Origin: Hericium rajendrae
Taxonomy: Eukaryota > Basidiomycota > Agaricomycetes > Russulales > Hericiaceae
Reading direction: 5' to 3'
DNA: 64,000 bases
Assembly (NCBI GenBank): GCA_033439255.1
Contig: CM065882.1
Span: 62,001-126,000 of the forward strand
Notes under the pieces: model-generated
What the model was told of the DNA's origin: nothing
The model's input: the letters and a program-made list of their open reading frames with translations, nothing else
Database searches by the model: none
Shown here: positions 24,901 through 36,200 of the stretch, piece by piece
Position numbering within the stretch: position 1 is the first letter of the stretch
How the letters are laid out: every line of letters begins with the position of its first letter
Program-made: the position numbers and the translations under genes

Positions 24901-25881
24901 AGCAGGACCGGGACGGAAGAGAAAGCGCACCGTCGATCCCTCATTCGAAGAGGCGGGCGCATCCCAGAGCCCATCAGGAGCGGCGGGTGCAATCGATGAC
25001 CCATCGGACGAGGCGGGCTCGGACCTGTGGATGGAGGTGAAGGGCACCGTCCTCGAGCTGCCTTGTCAGTTCGAGGAGAGTGTTAGGTTGCACCCTGCAA
25101 TGACCCAGGCGGTCTGCATCGAGTACCAATTGAGGGAGGGGCAAGCGAGCGACGCGCTCGATGATTTACGCTCGTACCTCATGACGAGTTATCTGGTGAG
25201 GGGGGAGAGTAAAGAGGCATCTGGGCAAGTGAAGAAGATGCGAGCCTATGATGTGGTGAAGGTCAGAAACGAGGCCGTAGCCTCCGCAGCACGACGCTAT
25301 CGACAAGCGCGGTTGAGACTGATAGCGTTGGGCTTGTCGAGCAAGGACACAAGATTCCGATCGTTGAGCGCCGTCGACGTGCGACCGTTCAAAGTTTTCA
25401 CCACGCAAGAGACACTTGGTGATAGTAGGCTTCGACCGTCGTGGATATGGTCGACTTTCGAGTTTATTGAGGACTTGGAGAATCCAAAGTTCAAGGAGTT
25501 TTGCCATGAACATACGGCCCATTTTCTCTCGCTGATGAAATACTAATGAACGGATCTCGGACAGGCGTCAAGGTGCATTGGTTCCGATGCAGTGCCCTGA
25601 GGAACCATTGGCGGGAGGAGATCAACCTTTTGGAAGAGGAAATGGCACGTATTGTACGATACTTCCGTTACTTCATGAATCTTTGGCATGGGCGCGCCGA
25701 GGGTCACGATGAGGCAGGAGAAACAGCGTTGGCGGCGTATGCACGAAAGTGAGTATACATGCCATTGACGGTTGCGCTTCTAACTCGTGATGGGAAAAAC
25801 AGGCAGGCATGGCGCCATTGTCAACTCTACGATCAGAGCATCGGGCTATTCACGTCGGTAGTTGACGTGACGTCGTTATAG
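21950..25881 (+). mobile_element. KDZ transposase 1 (CxC2 cysteine cluster plus DDE-type core)
   Basis: About eleven exons: 21,950-22,303, 22,358-23,002, 23,051-about 23,232, about 23,274-23,460, 23,517-23,653, 23,709-24,121, 24,174-24,371, 24,420-24,537, 24,589-about 25,500, one exon from about 25,563, and 25,803-25,881. Exon 1 is a disordered Ser/Pro/Gly leader with KKKAR. Exon 2 has the CxC2 cluster (CPRCQ, CYDCY, CKQC, then NPFHRVESW). The core follows: CPACPQPGIN, HTVDGNFHSN (first Asp), STCNQFAAM, LQKGERYFNV, GYDINCQYR (second Asp) and KAPECIWSTLN (Glu), matching the KDZ order. The C-terminal third is helical and charged. One in-frame TGA sits at 23,216-23,218, where CGA would give Arg, so a CGA to TGA change is likely. 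Otherwise the frame is open, so the copy looks recently disabled. Confidence 0.88.
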
Positions 25882-26514
25882 ATGGGTGGTGGTGTGCGTT
25901 AGCGGGATACCGAGGTATTGTTTGCATAGGTGGGCTGGCCAATTTATGATTATCTCGCGCATGAAGAGCGTGCAAAAGTGCACTGACAAATGTTCCACCG
26001 CATGCGTCCGCCATCGAATTTGCCAAAGCTCCCTCCCTCGTGTCCCGCTCTCGCGCCACTCCTCCACGCGCTCCTGGCCGGCGTGTCAGCCACGCTGTGT
26101 CTCACTGTGCCAAGGGGAGCGAGTGACTCACAGTCTGTCCGCGCAGTGTCAGCGAAGAACACGCGACAGGCGAGGGCACACTAGACTTAGACCAAGCGGC
26201 ATGTATCGATGAGAAATTGCAGGAGATATCCCATATCGACGGAGGACCGTCTGCCCTGCACGCGGTCGGTCAACAATACAATGGAGAAGATATGGAGGAA
26301 GGCGAGCCCCAGAGCAAGCCTAGAAGATGGCGATGGTGTGCTTGATTTCTAGCAGCCATCCTCGGGCAGAAGGTGGCCGCCATCTTGCGGCACGTTGTCA
26401 CGCGAGGCAGGCCACACATGTCAGAGCAAGTCGGGAGCGACGGCAAGGATTTCGTGACGGGGCAAGGGCCATCTGTACCTGTCAGTCACGGTGTCCGTCT
26501 GAGCGGTCGGGCTC
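25882..26514. other. 3' flank of KDZ transposase 1, no gene
   Basis: No convincing gene. A plus-strand frame around 26,180-26,340 (containing DLDQAACIDEKLQEISHID) has ordinary amino-acid usage and could be a leftover exon, but has no start or partner exon. No transposon end for KDZ module 1 could be defined here; the inverted-repeat arm begins at 26,515. Confidence 0.3.
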
Positions 26515-27099
26515 ACCAGACCCTGTAGATCAGTTGCAACCTATACCAGTAGTAATAGGAGGGAGGGTTCCAACTGTACCAGTGACACTATAAGCAGTAT
26601 TTTCGAGCTAAATGCTATGTTTGGAACTTCACATGTTTTGCATAAAATATGTTTTGCATAGTAAAACATATCAAAAAACATGTTATATTCTTAAAAAAAC
26701 ATATCGGCCGAGATCTTAAGGATCTCGGCCACTATGACTACCTACGCTTGCCGACGCTTCTACATCCGCTCACCGGTGCTTATTTCGGTGCTTCCTCGCG
26801 CCCGCCGGCGCTTTCCCTCGCGCCCGCCGGCGCTCCACATGCACCCGCCGGCGCTTCACGCGCGCTCACCGGCGCTTCCGCGTGCGCTTTCCCTCCTGCT
26901 TATGGCGCCTACTACCTACTCCCACTCTCGCCCCGTGGCTACGCACGCGCTGCACGCAGGTTGCGCGCGCCATTCGCCGCACGCCCGCTGCAGAGCATGC
27001 ACGCCGTGGTCGGCACGCGCGCACGCGCCATCCCCTATGCTCGCCGCACCTCCGCCGATGGCTCCCGCGCGTGGAGTGCGCGGGCGGAATTCACGCGCG

Positions 27100-28010
27100 G
27101 ATGCCGGGGTGGAGCGGGCTCGCGGCTGGGATGCGCGGGGACGGCGCTGAAGCACGGGCTTGGGGCTGGTGCATGGGCGCGGGCTCGGCATTGAAGCGCA
27201 CCCGGCGCTGGGACCGTGGGCACGGGAACGGGGCTGGACGCGGGGTGGAGAGCGTGGGCACGGCGCTGCAGCGCACAGCCACGGTGCTGGGACGGCGCAG
27301 ATGGGGCTGGGGCCTGGGACGCGTGGAGCTGGGACGCATGCGGGCACTGCACTGGAACGGCGCGCGCGGGGATGGGTACGGTGCGCGCGGGGTGGAGACG
27401 GTGCGCACGGGGCTGGAGACGGCGCGCGCGGGGTTGGAGATGGCGCGGGGGACTGGAGATGGCGCGGGATGGCTGGAGACAGGCGCGCGGAGCTGGGAAC
27501 GGCGCGCGGAGCTGGAGATGGCGCGCACGGAGCTGGAGACGGCACACGCGGGGCTGGAGACGGCACACGCGGGGCTGTAGACAGCGCATGCGGGGTTGGA
27601 GACGGCGTGCAGGGCTGAAGACGGCGCGCAGGGGCTCGGGGACGCGCGCGGGAACTCAGGGATGGCGCGCGGGGACTGGAGGTGGGCGCGGGGACTGGAG
27701 GCTGGGACGCGGGGGGTTTGGACGCAGGGTCCCGGCGCCGGCGCTGGGGTGCACGGGCACGGGGCTGGGAGGTGTGGGGCTGGGACGCGCTGAGCTGGGA
27801 GGTGCAGGGCTGGAAGTGCGGGTGCGATGCTGGGGGGCGTGGCCACGGCGTTGGGACGGCGCGCGGGGCTGGGAGGCGTGCGGGGACTCGGGGCTGGGAC
27901 GCAGGGCTCGGGGCTAGGACGCAGGGCTCGGGGCTGGGACGCAGGGCTCGGGGCTGGGACGCAGGGCTCGGGGCTGGGACGCAGGGCGCGGGGCTGGGAC
28001 ACGCGGGTGA
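27100..28010 (+). repeat. ~20-bp GC-rich tandem repeats, outer block of left arm
   Basis: Variants of GGGCTGGAGACGGCGCGCGC recur about every 20 bp from 27,340 to 27,700, then near-perfect copies of GGGCTCGGGGCTGGGACGCA run at 27,890-27,990. All six frames stay open for long distances because of the bias, giving spurious proteins. Confidence 0.85.
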
Positions 28011-29619
28011 GTTTGACGGCGCGCGATTGCGAGCGTGGGGTCTTGTGTGCCGGCAAATGCCCCTTCATGGCGCGGGGAGGCGTCGCACGCGCGTTTGGAA
28101 GCGCGACGGAGGTGGGTAGTTGAGTGGCGGAGGCGTTGCGGTGCGTGGAGCGTGCCACGTCATCGCGTTATAAGGCTAAAGAAATCGAATTTCGTTATTA
28201 AAAATAGACATGGGGAGAGAAGAATAGAAAAACTTACGAACTATGAGGCTATTGAGCCTCGTACTGCTGCGCCCCGCTTGAGGGAGGGAGGGAACACAGA
28301 TAGCCTCGGCCAACGAGCTTGTGGCACGGTTCGGCAATTGCCGAATTAGGCGACCCGAGTCGTCGAAGACGGACTTTAAGAACAAATAAATTCACATAAA
28401 CCGTACAAATAATATGAGATGTGTAGATAGTCTGAATACAGTCGAATAAAAAGTTTTGTAAGGATAGAATGCAATGGAGGGAAGAAAATCCCGAGCCATT
28501 GATAAGAAAGTCTAAAACGCGCGTAAAGACTAAACGCGTCAAGCTCGAATCGAGGCCTCGGTCACGCCGGGCACAAGATTCGAGCTGCAATTGTGCAGTG
28601 CAACTTGCTCCCATCCTGTATCGGTTTATCACAGTGCACTAGGATATATATAATCAATGTATCTAGACTTTATTGTAATTTTAAGTGGTCTAGATCTTCA
28701 GGATCTGGTGATATACATGAATTTTCGGTTCCATGAGCTGTATTTTGTGTGTATCTCGGGCCTCAAGCTCTGGAATCGAGTCTAAAAAATTTCAAACTTC
28801 GTATGCACATTATTGATAGCATCAGAAATGATTTCGCGCAGCTAGATAGGTAAGAGATTCCGAAGTGAAGCCTCTGCTACATGAAATTCGAGTTAGGGTT
28901 ACTGTAGGGTTACAATAAGTCACTCATTGTGGCTCGAATTACTCTCTGAATCATTCAAGAATTTGTATGTACAATGTATTATATCATAGGTACATGAAAA
29001 CTGCTCCAATGAGGGAGAATACACTCCAGACGTCGTGCGGGGTAACACCCCTCCTGCAGCGTCGGGCACCTCGGTCTCAGCTGCCGATTCTCGGCAGTTT
29101 CCGAGCCGCGTCACAGCACGTACACGGCCCGTGCCCCTCGCGCCCCTCGGTACCCTCTCCGCTCCACTCCCCGTGCTCCCACCCATTCCCTGCCCTCCCA
29201 GACGCCTCTTCACGTCCTCCACGGCTTCCAGCAGCCGTCCGCCCTCTTCCACGCCCCTCGGACACGCATAGAAGCGCGTACAACGATCAGGATGCGCGTG
29301 AACACGCATGCAACAACACAGACGCGCGCCCGACACCCGCGGTCGTACACACGCAGCGCAGGAACTTACGGCCATGACAACACACCGCGCGCAGCCGCGC
29401 GGCCCCTAGACGTTGGGCATCGCGTCCTCGGTGCCTCTACATGCCGCGCGTCGCGTCCCCGCGGCTCTCAACACCCCTGCGCGCGACGCGCAGCACCCCG
29501 GCACCGGTACGTAGAGCTCTAGGATGCGGACGAGCACGCAAAGAACGCGCACGGCACGCAGAGGACGCGCACGGCCCATGGCCGACGAGCCACAACCCGC
29601 ACACCCCAGCAACGACCCG

Positions 29620-30090
29620 CGTCCCAGCAATGGCGCCGGGCTCCCAGCTTCTGCACCGCATGCCCAGCACCCGCGCCGCACGCCCAGCACCTCCACCGCA
29701 CGCTCAGCACCCGCGCCGCATGCTCAGCACCCGCGCCGGGCTCCCAGCTTCCGCACCGCACGCTCAGCACCGTGCCGCACGCCCAGCACTCGCGCCGCAC
29801 GCCCAGCACCTGCACCGCATGCCCAGCACCCACACCGCATGCCCAGCACCCCGCGCCGCACACCTGTTGCCTACGCGCAACACAACGGCGCGTGTGCCCC
29901 CTCGCTCAGCCCACCCAATGCCCGCGATGCACCCTCGCAATGCAGCAGCGGCGTCGTCAGCAGCGCCAACGGCGCTGATGACACGCGTCACGGCAGTAGT
30001 GCGGGGAGCAAGCGACGGCGGCGGGGAACGAGCGGCGTGCGGCGGGGAACGAGCGGCGTGCGGCGGGGAACGAGCGGCATGCGGCAGGTG
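29620..30090 (+). repeat. 20-21-bp GC-rich tandem repeats, inner block of left arm
   Basis: Copies of CCCAGCACCCGCGCCGCACG and variants fill 29,640-29,870. Three copies of a 21-bp unit with core GCGGCGGGGAACGAGCGGC follow at 30,020-30,085. The right arm has the same block but about four more copies of the 21-bp unit (34,290-34,430), so unit number differs between the arms. Confidence 0.85.
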
Positions 30091-30471
30091 CAGGCGCATG
30101 CGAGCGCGCGTGGTAGCCGAGATCGGGCGGGGCGGGCAGCGGCGCGCATTGACGAGGTCGGGCGAGGCGGGCAGCAGCGGGCGCGTAGCCGGGGTCGGGT
30201 GGGGCGGGTGGCGGCATGCGTGTAGCCGAGGCGGGAAGCGCGCAGGGCGGTGGACGGTGCCGAGGGAGCCTTTTGAGTAGGCGCGCTAAGCGCGCGTAGC
30301 GAGTAGTGTACGGCCCGAACTGTATTATATTTATAATGATTTTTTTCGGATTTGTAATCAGCAATTGAATGGTTCAGATTGGGTCCTGAACCCTCCCTTA
30401 TTATTGGTACAGTTTGCAACCCTCCCTCCTGTTATTACTGGTACAGGTTTAAAATGGGTTACAAGGACGCC

Positions 30472-31151
30472 TCAAGGACGGGGAAAGCCAAAGTCAGACC
30501 GCGGTCGCGGACGAGTCATCGCAACTTCGATCTGGGCGAATAACCCAGCGACTGAGAAAATGCTGGCCAGCTCCATCATCCAAATCATCTCGAGCACCCC
30601 ATCCCCTTCGTCCCCCTCATCTGGCCCCGTCTCTACGCCGAATCGCCATGCGTGAACGAGATGCGGTGTTACGGTATCATCGAGACCGGAAATGCCAGCC
30701 GGTGCGAGATGCGGATACGTTGTGTAGAGGTATAACCAATATTCCACGCGGTCTTGTGGTGGAAAGGATCGGGCGGACGGGGTTCCCGGAGGCATGTTGT
30801 GACGAGGGAGGTCTGGAGGGGGGTGGTTGAACATGGTAAGGGAAGGGAAATGCAGAGGAGAGACTGACCGGAATTCTGAGCTAGGCCATGACGTCGGTCA
30901 CGGATGAGAAGATGGAGGATGTCAATCCTGTCTTGCGCATCGTAGAAGTTGTGGATGACAGTGCCAAGGATTTCTTTCATTTCGTCACACTGTTCGCGAA
31001 GACGGTGTACTTGGCGAGAGGCGATGGCAACTGCTTGTTCCATCTGAGAAAGTTGCTCGCGCATCCGCTCGAATGAAGGTGAACGTCGGATCCCGGTGTG
31101 AGCAGTGTGGGCAGTTGCAGATGGCGAGGAAAAGGGAGAAAGAGAAGGCAT
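30472..31151 (-). CDS. coiled-coil protein truncated by the left element
   Basis: Two exons: 31,151 to about 30,870 and then to 30,472, joined over an intron GTCAGT...CTCCAG. Exon 1 is Ser/Pro-rich, then helical (MREQLSQMEQAVAIASRQ, RLREQCDEMKEILG), a likely coiled coil. Exon 2 contains VEYWLYLYTTYPHLAP and ends GFPRP. The stop codon (30,472-30,474) is formed across the boundary of the 4-kb element, so the natural C-terminus has been cut off or replaced. I do not recognise the family. Confidence 0.55.
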
Positions 31152-31426
31152 GATCAGCACGAAGAGCGAGTGGGTTGGGAGACGGGAAGCAGCGGGTGGA
31201 AGAGATAGCAGTGAAGAGAAAGAGGAGGAACAGGGACATATTTATACTACTCACGAGCAGGCGACTGCGAAATGACTTGAGGTCGACACCCGGAATGTCC
31301 GTCTGCAGCTTGCAGGAAGAAGGGTGCAAAGGTGTTGGAAATCCGCCCGGACCAACAGCCCAGACGGCAATGATCTTCAATGTGAAATGTCTACATGGGA
31401 CCAGTTGTCCTGAGCAAGAACACATG

Positions 31427-31590
31427 AACAGTTGTCGCCTACACATGGCGAACAAGCGCCACATAGAACAGTTGTCGCCTATACACGGCGAACAAGCGCC
31501 ACATAGAACAGTTGTCGCCTAAATGCACGGCGAACAAGCGCCACATAGACCAATTCTAGCCTATACACGGCGAATAAGCATGACGTAGAC
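31427..31590. repeat. 40-42-bp tandem repeat, about four copies
   Basis: Units beginning AACAGTTGTCGCCTA start at 31,427, 31,467 and 31,507, with a degraded fourth near 31,550. Each contains GGCGAACAAGCGCC. It lies between the coiled-coil gene and the LINE fragment. No gene is seen in 31,152-31,600. Confidence 0.85.
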
Positions 31591-31599
31591 GACACGAGG

Positions 31600-33035
31600 C
31601 AGACAACCTTGCTCGCATCTTTGGAGCATGTTCAGCATGCATTTTTTTGCCGCTTATTAGGTCTCTCCGCCCGGTCGACGCTCGCCTTCCTCTATACCGA
31701 GACAAGTTTGGAACCGCTGCGCTATCGCCGCGTGCAACTCCTCCTCCTCCCATTCGTTCACTACGCCTCGCTGCAGCCGCCGGACCGCCTCGTATGCCAT
31801 GCATTCCGCGCATTTCTCCACTTGGCGGCTGATGGCGTGCCCGGATGGGCTTCAGACGTTATTTATGTCCTGCACACTCTGCCTCTCCCGGTACACGTCA
31901 TGCTGTCCGTTATTGACAGCAAAGAAAATACCAGACATTCTCGCACGTGTTACCGCTTCCATGCGCACACATTGGTCTGCTGTCATCAACGCTTCCCCTC
32001 GTGCGACGCTTTTGAATGGACGGACGGAGATTGTACATCACGGTGAGTTGCCCAGCCAGCCGGTTTTCCATTTCAGGCCTTATCTCCAGGTCCGAATCCC
32101 ACCACACCGACTAGCCCTCACACGCCTCCTCTTCACCGACCACCATCTGGCTTGCAAGGACCTGCGCCGTCCTTCTGCACATCAGCCTCGCACGCCTTTG
32201 TCACTTCTGTAAAGCAGCTGTAGAATCCCCCGAACATGCCTTGTTGGAATGCTGTGCTCACCCGTCACTTTGCTCCCTCCGCACTTCCTTCCTCGAACGT
32301 GCCTCTCAGTTCCTGGGTCCAACGCGCTCTCGTACGCTGTTCGGGTCTCACGATACACGCTCGATCACAAAGAGCCTTGTGCACGAGCGGGGCATCCTCG
32401 ACATGCTTGCGAAGTTCACCTTCGATGTGCTCGAGGTCTTTGCTGCCTCGCCCGTGTTCATTCATCCTTCTGCACAAGTTTCGCATGTGGTATGTCTCTG
32501 TTTGCTCGTGCGCTGGCCGGTCCCTCACACTCTTGTCGTGTCTCTATGGGACGTTGTCTAGGATTGACCCGGTCTCATAGCCACGAGGTTCTCGCACGCA
32601 TGGGTTTACCCTCGTGGGAGGTTTTCCTGCCGCGGGCTCATCCCCGCTCGGTACTGACCCGGTTTTGCCATGGCGTCGGTTTTGGTCTCATCTGAGGTTT
32701 TCCTTTGCATGGATCTTTCATCGGGTCGTGATTCATGTGTCTTGTGGCGGCCTGGTTTACCCACACACAGGTTTTTCCCTCAAAAAGATATTTTCCTGGT
32801 GTGGGTTTTTCATCAGTTCACCCGCTACACTGCTCTCTCTGTTCAATTCTGTGTGTTTGTCTTTTCTACTTTGTCGTCTATGTGCGTCATCCTCGACAGC
32901 GATCGGAGTAGTTACATGACTTGAGTGTACATAGCGTAGTTTGTGCCTGACTATGTAGTATGAACACCGCTCTGTTCCGGAATGGGACCACTGCGGAATA
33001 AACCTTCCTTTCTTCCTTCCTTCATCACTCAAGCC
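31600..33035 (+). mobile_element. LINE (non-LTR retrotransposon) 3' fragment
   Basis: Plus-strand frames match my memory of the extreme C-terminus of fungal Tad-like LINE ORF2 proteins: FCRLLGLSARSTLAFLYTE with LEPLRYRRVQ in one frame, then PHRLALTRLLFTDHHLA, then the zinc knuckle CHFCKAAVESPEHALLEC in others. The needed frame changes several times, so the copy is decayed. The reverse transcriptase and endonuclease domains are absent, as expected for a 5'-truncated LINE. The end near 33,000-33,035 (AATAAACC then TTCCTTTCTTCCTTCCTTC) may be the 3' tail. Confidence 0.6.
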
Positions 33036-33297
33036 GCGGGCTGCGGCTTTGGTATGGCCATCGACCATCTCATTGTCATGAACACTGACATGTCCTGGAA
33101 CTCAGAGCAGAGTGATGTGGAGCAAGCGAATCAATACCAGTGCATTGTACTCTCATGACTGTGTTATTCGAAAGTACTCTAAGCCTATGCCGTAGGAACA
33201 AATAGCACATCATCGCAGACCGGTTGCCCATGCAGTTCACAGAAATGCAGCAGACATTGTCCAAGGGCACCAAAACCTGGCTCTTGGATCAGAAGGC

Positions 33298-36200
33298 TCA
33301 CCGACGTGCAGCAGCCTTCTTTTTCTCCGCAGTCTCCTGTCTCTTCTTGTAAGCAGCGGCATTCTTTTCCCGTTGGGCCGTCTGCTCTGGAATGATCCTA
33401 CGACAACAATGATTTTCGAATTTCCACCAGTCAATGACATGGCATACTCACATTGCCATCTTCTTAGTGGGCACCCGTGTGCGGCCGCTCCGCTTGCTGG
33501 GAGAGCCAAGCAGGGCTTCAGACAAGACGGCTGGAGGGGGTGCAGCCCGGGACGACTGATGCTGTGACTTTTGCTTCTCAGGTGCAGCTGGGGCATCCGA
33601 TGGTGATTGTATCTTTCCCCTCTTCTCGATCTGAGCCCGAGCAGGCAGAGCCTGTTTGCGAATTCTCTTGCTGGGACCAGCAGATGGTGCAGCTGCAGGC
33701 AACATATTCTTTCCAGTGGTTTCAGAGTATGCTGTGTAAGCATTCTCTAGATCCTCCTTCATGGTAATGCATTGCGGTTCAACATACTTTCCGAGGTAAC
33801 GGAACGGAATTGTAGAGTTCTGAACATAGTCCGGGACCCCTGCATCAGGCCGACTTTCATCATCAGAGTCCGATGCACCCATCTGTGCAGTTTCAAGGAG
33901 GCGTCCTTGTAACCCATTTTAAACCTGTACCAGTAATAACAGGAGGGAGGGTTGCAAACTGTACCAATAATAAGGGAGGGTTCAGGACCCAATCTGAACC
34001 ATTCAATTGCTGATTACAAATCCGAAAAATCATTATAAATATAATACAGTTCGGGCCGTACACTGCCGTACACTACTCGCTACGCGCGCTTAGCGCGCCT
34101 ACTCACCGTCCACCGCCCTGCGCGCTTCCCGCCTCGGCTACACGCGTGCCGCCACCCGCCCCGCCCGACCTCGGCTACGCGCCCGCTGCTGCCCGCCTCG
34201 CCCGACCTCGTCAATGCGCGCCGCTGCCCGCCCCGCCCGATCTCGGCTACCACGCGCGCTCGCATGCGCCTGCACCTGCCGCACGCCGCTCGTTCCCCGC
34301 CGCACGCCGCTCGTTCCCCGCCGCACGCCGCTCGTTCCCCGCCGCACGCCGCTCGTTCCCCGCCGCACGCCGCTCGTTTCCCGCCGCACATTGCTCGTTC
34401 CTCGCCACATGCCGCTCGTTCCCCGCCGCCGTCGCTTGCTCCCCGCACTACTGCCGTGACGCGTGTCATCAGCGCCGTTGGCGCTGCTGACGACGCCGCT
34501 GCTGCATCGCGAGGGTGCATCGCGGGCGTTGGGTGGGCTGAGCGAGGGGGCACGCGCGCCGTTGTGTTGCGCGTAGGCAACAGGTGTGCGGCGCGGGGTG
34601 CTGGGCGTGCGGTGTGGGTGCTGGGCATGCGGTGCAGGTGCTGGGCGTGCGGCGCGAGTGCTGGGCGTGCGGCACGGTGCTGAGCATGCGGTGCGGAAGC
34701 TGGGCGTGCGGCGCGGGTGCTGAGCGTGCGGTGGAGGTGCTGGGCGTGCGGCGCGGGTGCTGGGCGTGCGGTGCAGAAGCTGGGAGCCCAGCGCCATTGC
34801 TGGGACGCGGGTCGTTGCTGGGGTGTGCGGGTTGTGGCTCGTCGGCCATGGGCCGTGCGCGTCCTCTGCGTGCCGTGCGCGTTCTTTGCGTGCTCGTCCG
34901 CGTCCTAGAGCTCTACGTACCGGTGCCGGGGTGTTGCGCGTCGCGCACAGGGGTGTTGAGAGCTGCGGGGACGCGACGCGCGGCATGTAGAGGCACCGAG
35001 GATGCGATGCCCAACGTCTAGGGGCCGCGCGGCTGCGCGCGGTGTGTTGTCGTGGCCGTAAGTTCCTGCGCTGCGTGTGTACGACCGCGGGTGTCGGGCA
35101 CGCGTCTGTGTTGTTGCACGCATGTTCACGCGCATCCTGATCGTTGTACGCGCTTCTATGCGTGTCCGAGGGGCGTGGAAGAGGGCGGACGGCTGCTGGA
35201 AGCCGTGGAGGACGTGAAGAGGCGTCTGGGAGGGCGGGGAATGGGTGGGAGCATGGGGAGCGGAGCGGAGAGGGTACCGAGGGGCGCGAGGGGCACGGGC
35301 CGTGTACGTGCTGTGACGCGGCTCGGAAACTGCCGAGAATCGGCAGCTGAGACCGAGGTGCCCGACGCTGCAGGAGGGGTGTTACCCCGCACGACGTCTG
35401 GAGTGTATTCTCCCTCATTGGAGCAGTTTTCATGTACCTATGATATAATACATTGTACATACAAATTCTTGAATGATTCAGAGAGTAATTCGAGCCACAA
35501 TGAGTGACTTATTGTAACCCTACAGTAACCCTAACTCGAATTTCATGTAGCAGAGGCTTCACTTCGGAATCTCTTACCTATCTAGCTGCGCGAAATCATT
35601 TCTGATGCTATCAATAATGTGCATACGAAGTTTGAAATTTTTTAGACTCGATTCCAGAGCTTGAGGCCCGAGATACACACAAAATACAGCTCATGGAACC
35701 GAAAATTCATGTATATCACCAGATCCTGAAGATCTAGACCACTTAAAATTACAATAAAGTCTAGATACATTGATTATATATATCCTAGTGCACTGTGATA
35801 AACCGATACAGGATGGGAGCAAGTTGCACTGCACAATTGCAGCTCGAATCTTGTGCCCGGCGTGACCGAGGCCTCGATTCGAGCTTGACGCGTTTAGTCT
35901 TTACGCGCGTTTTAGACTTTCTTATCAATGGCTCGGGATTTTCTTCCCTCCATTGCATTCTATCCTTACAAAACTTTTTATTCGACTGTATTCAGACTAT
36001 CTACACATCTCATATTATTTGTACGGTTTATGTGAATTTATTTGTTCTTAAAGTCCGTCTTCGACGACTCGGGTCGCCTAATTCGGCAATTGCCGAACCG
36101 TGCCACAAGCTCGTTGGCCGAGGCTATCTGTGTTCCCTCCCTCCCTCAAGCGGGGCGCAGCAGTACGAGGCTCAATAGCCTCATAGTTCGTAAGTTTTTC

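Larger units (their letters stand above)
26515..30473 (+). mobile_element. 4-kb non-coding element, left copy (arm of a giant inverted repeat)
   Basis: This 3.96-kb segment is repeated in inverse orientation at 33,898-37,911 with only scattered differences. Its two ends are imperfect terminal inverted repeats sharing TGTACCAGTAATAACAGGAG or close variants, with GGAGGGAGGGTT just inside. Next to the outer end lies a perfect hairpin (10-bp GGCCGAGATC stem, 5-nt loop) in an AT-rich patch at 26,640-26,740. The body is very GC-rich and made of ~20-bp tandem repeats (27,100-28,010 and 29,600-30,090) on both sides of an AT-rich centre (28,170-28,990) with the palindrome TTCGGCAATTGCCGAA at 28,330. 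No transposase is seen. The flanking 8-mers TCGGGCTC and AAGGACGG do not match, so no target duplication is visible for this copy. Confidence 0.9.
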
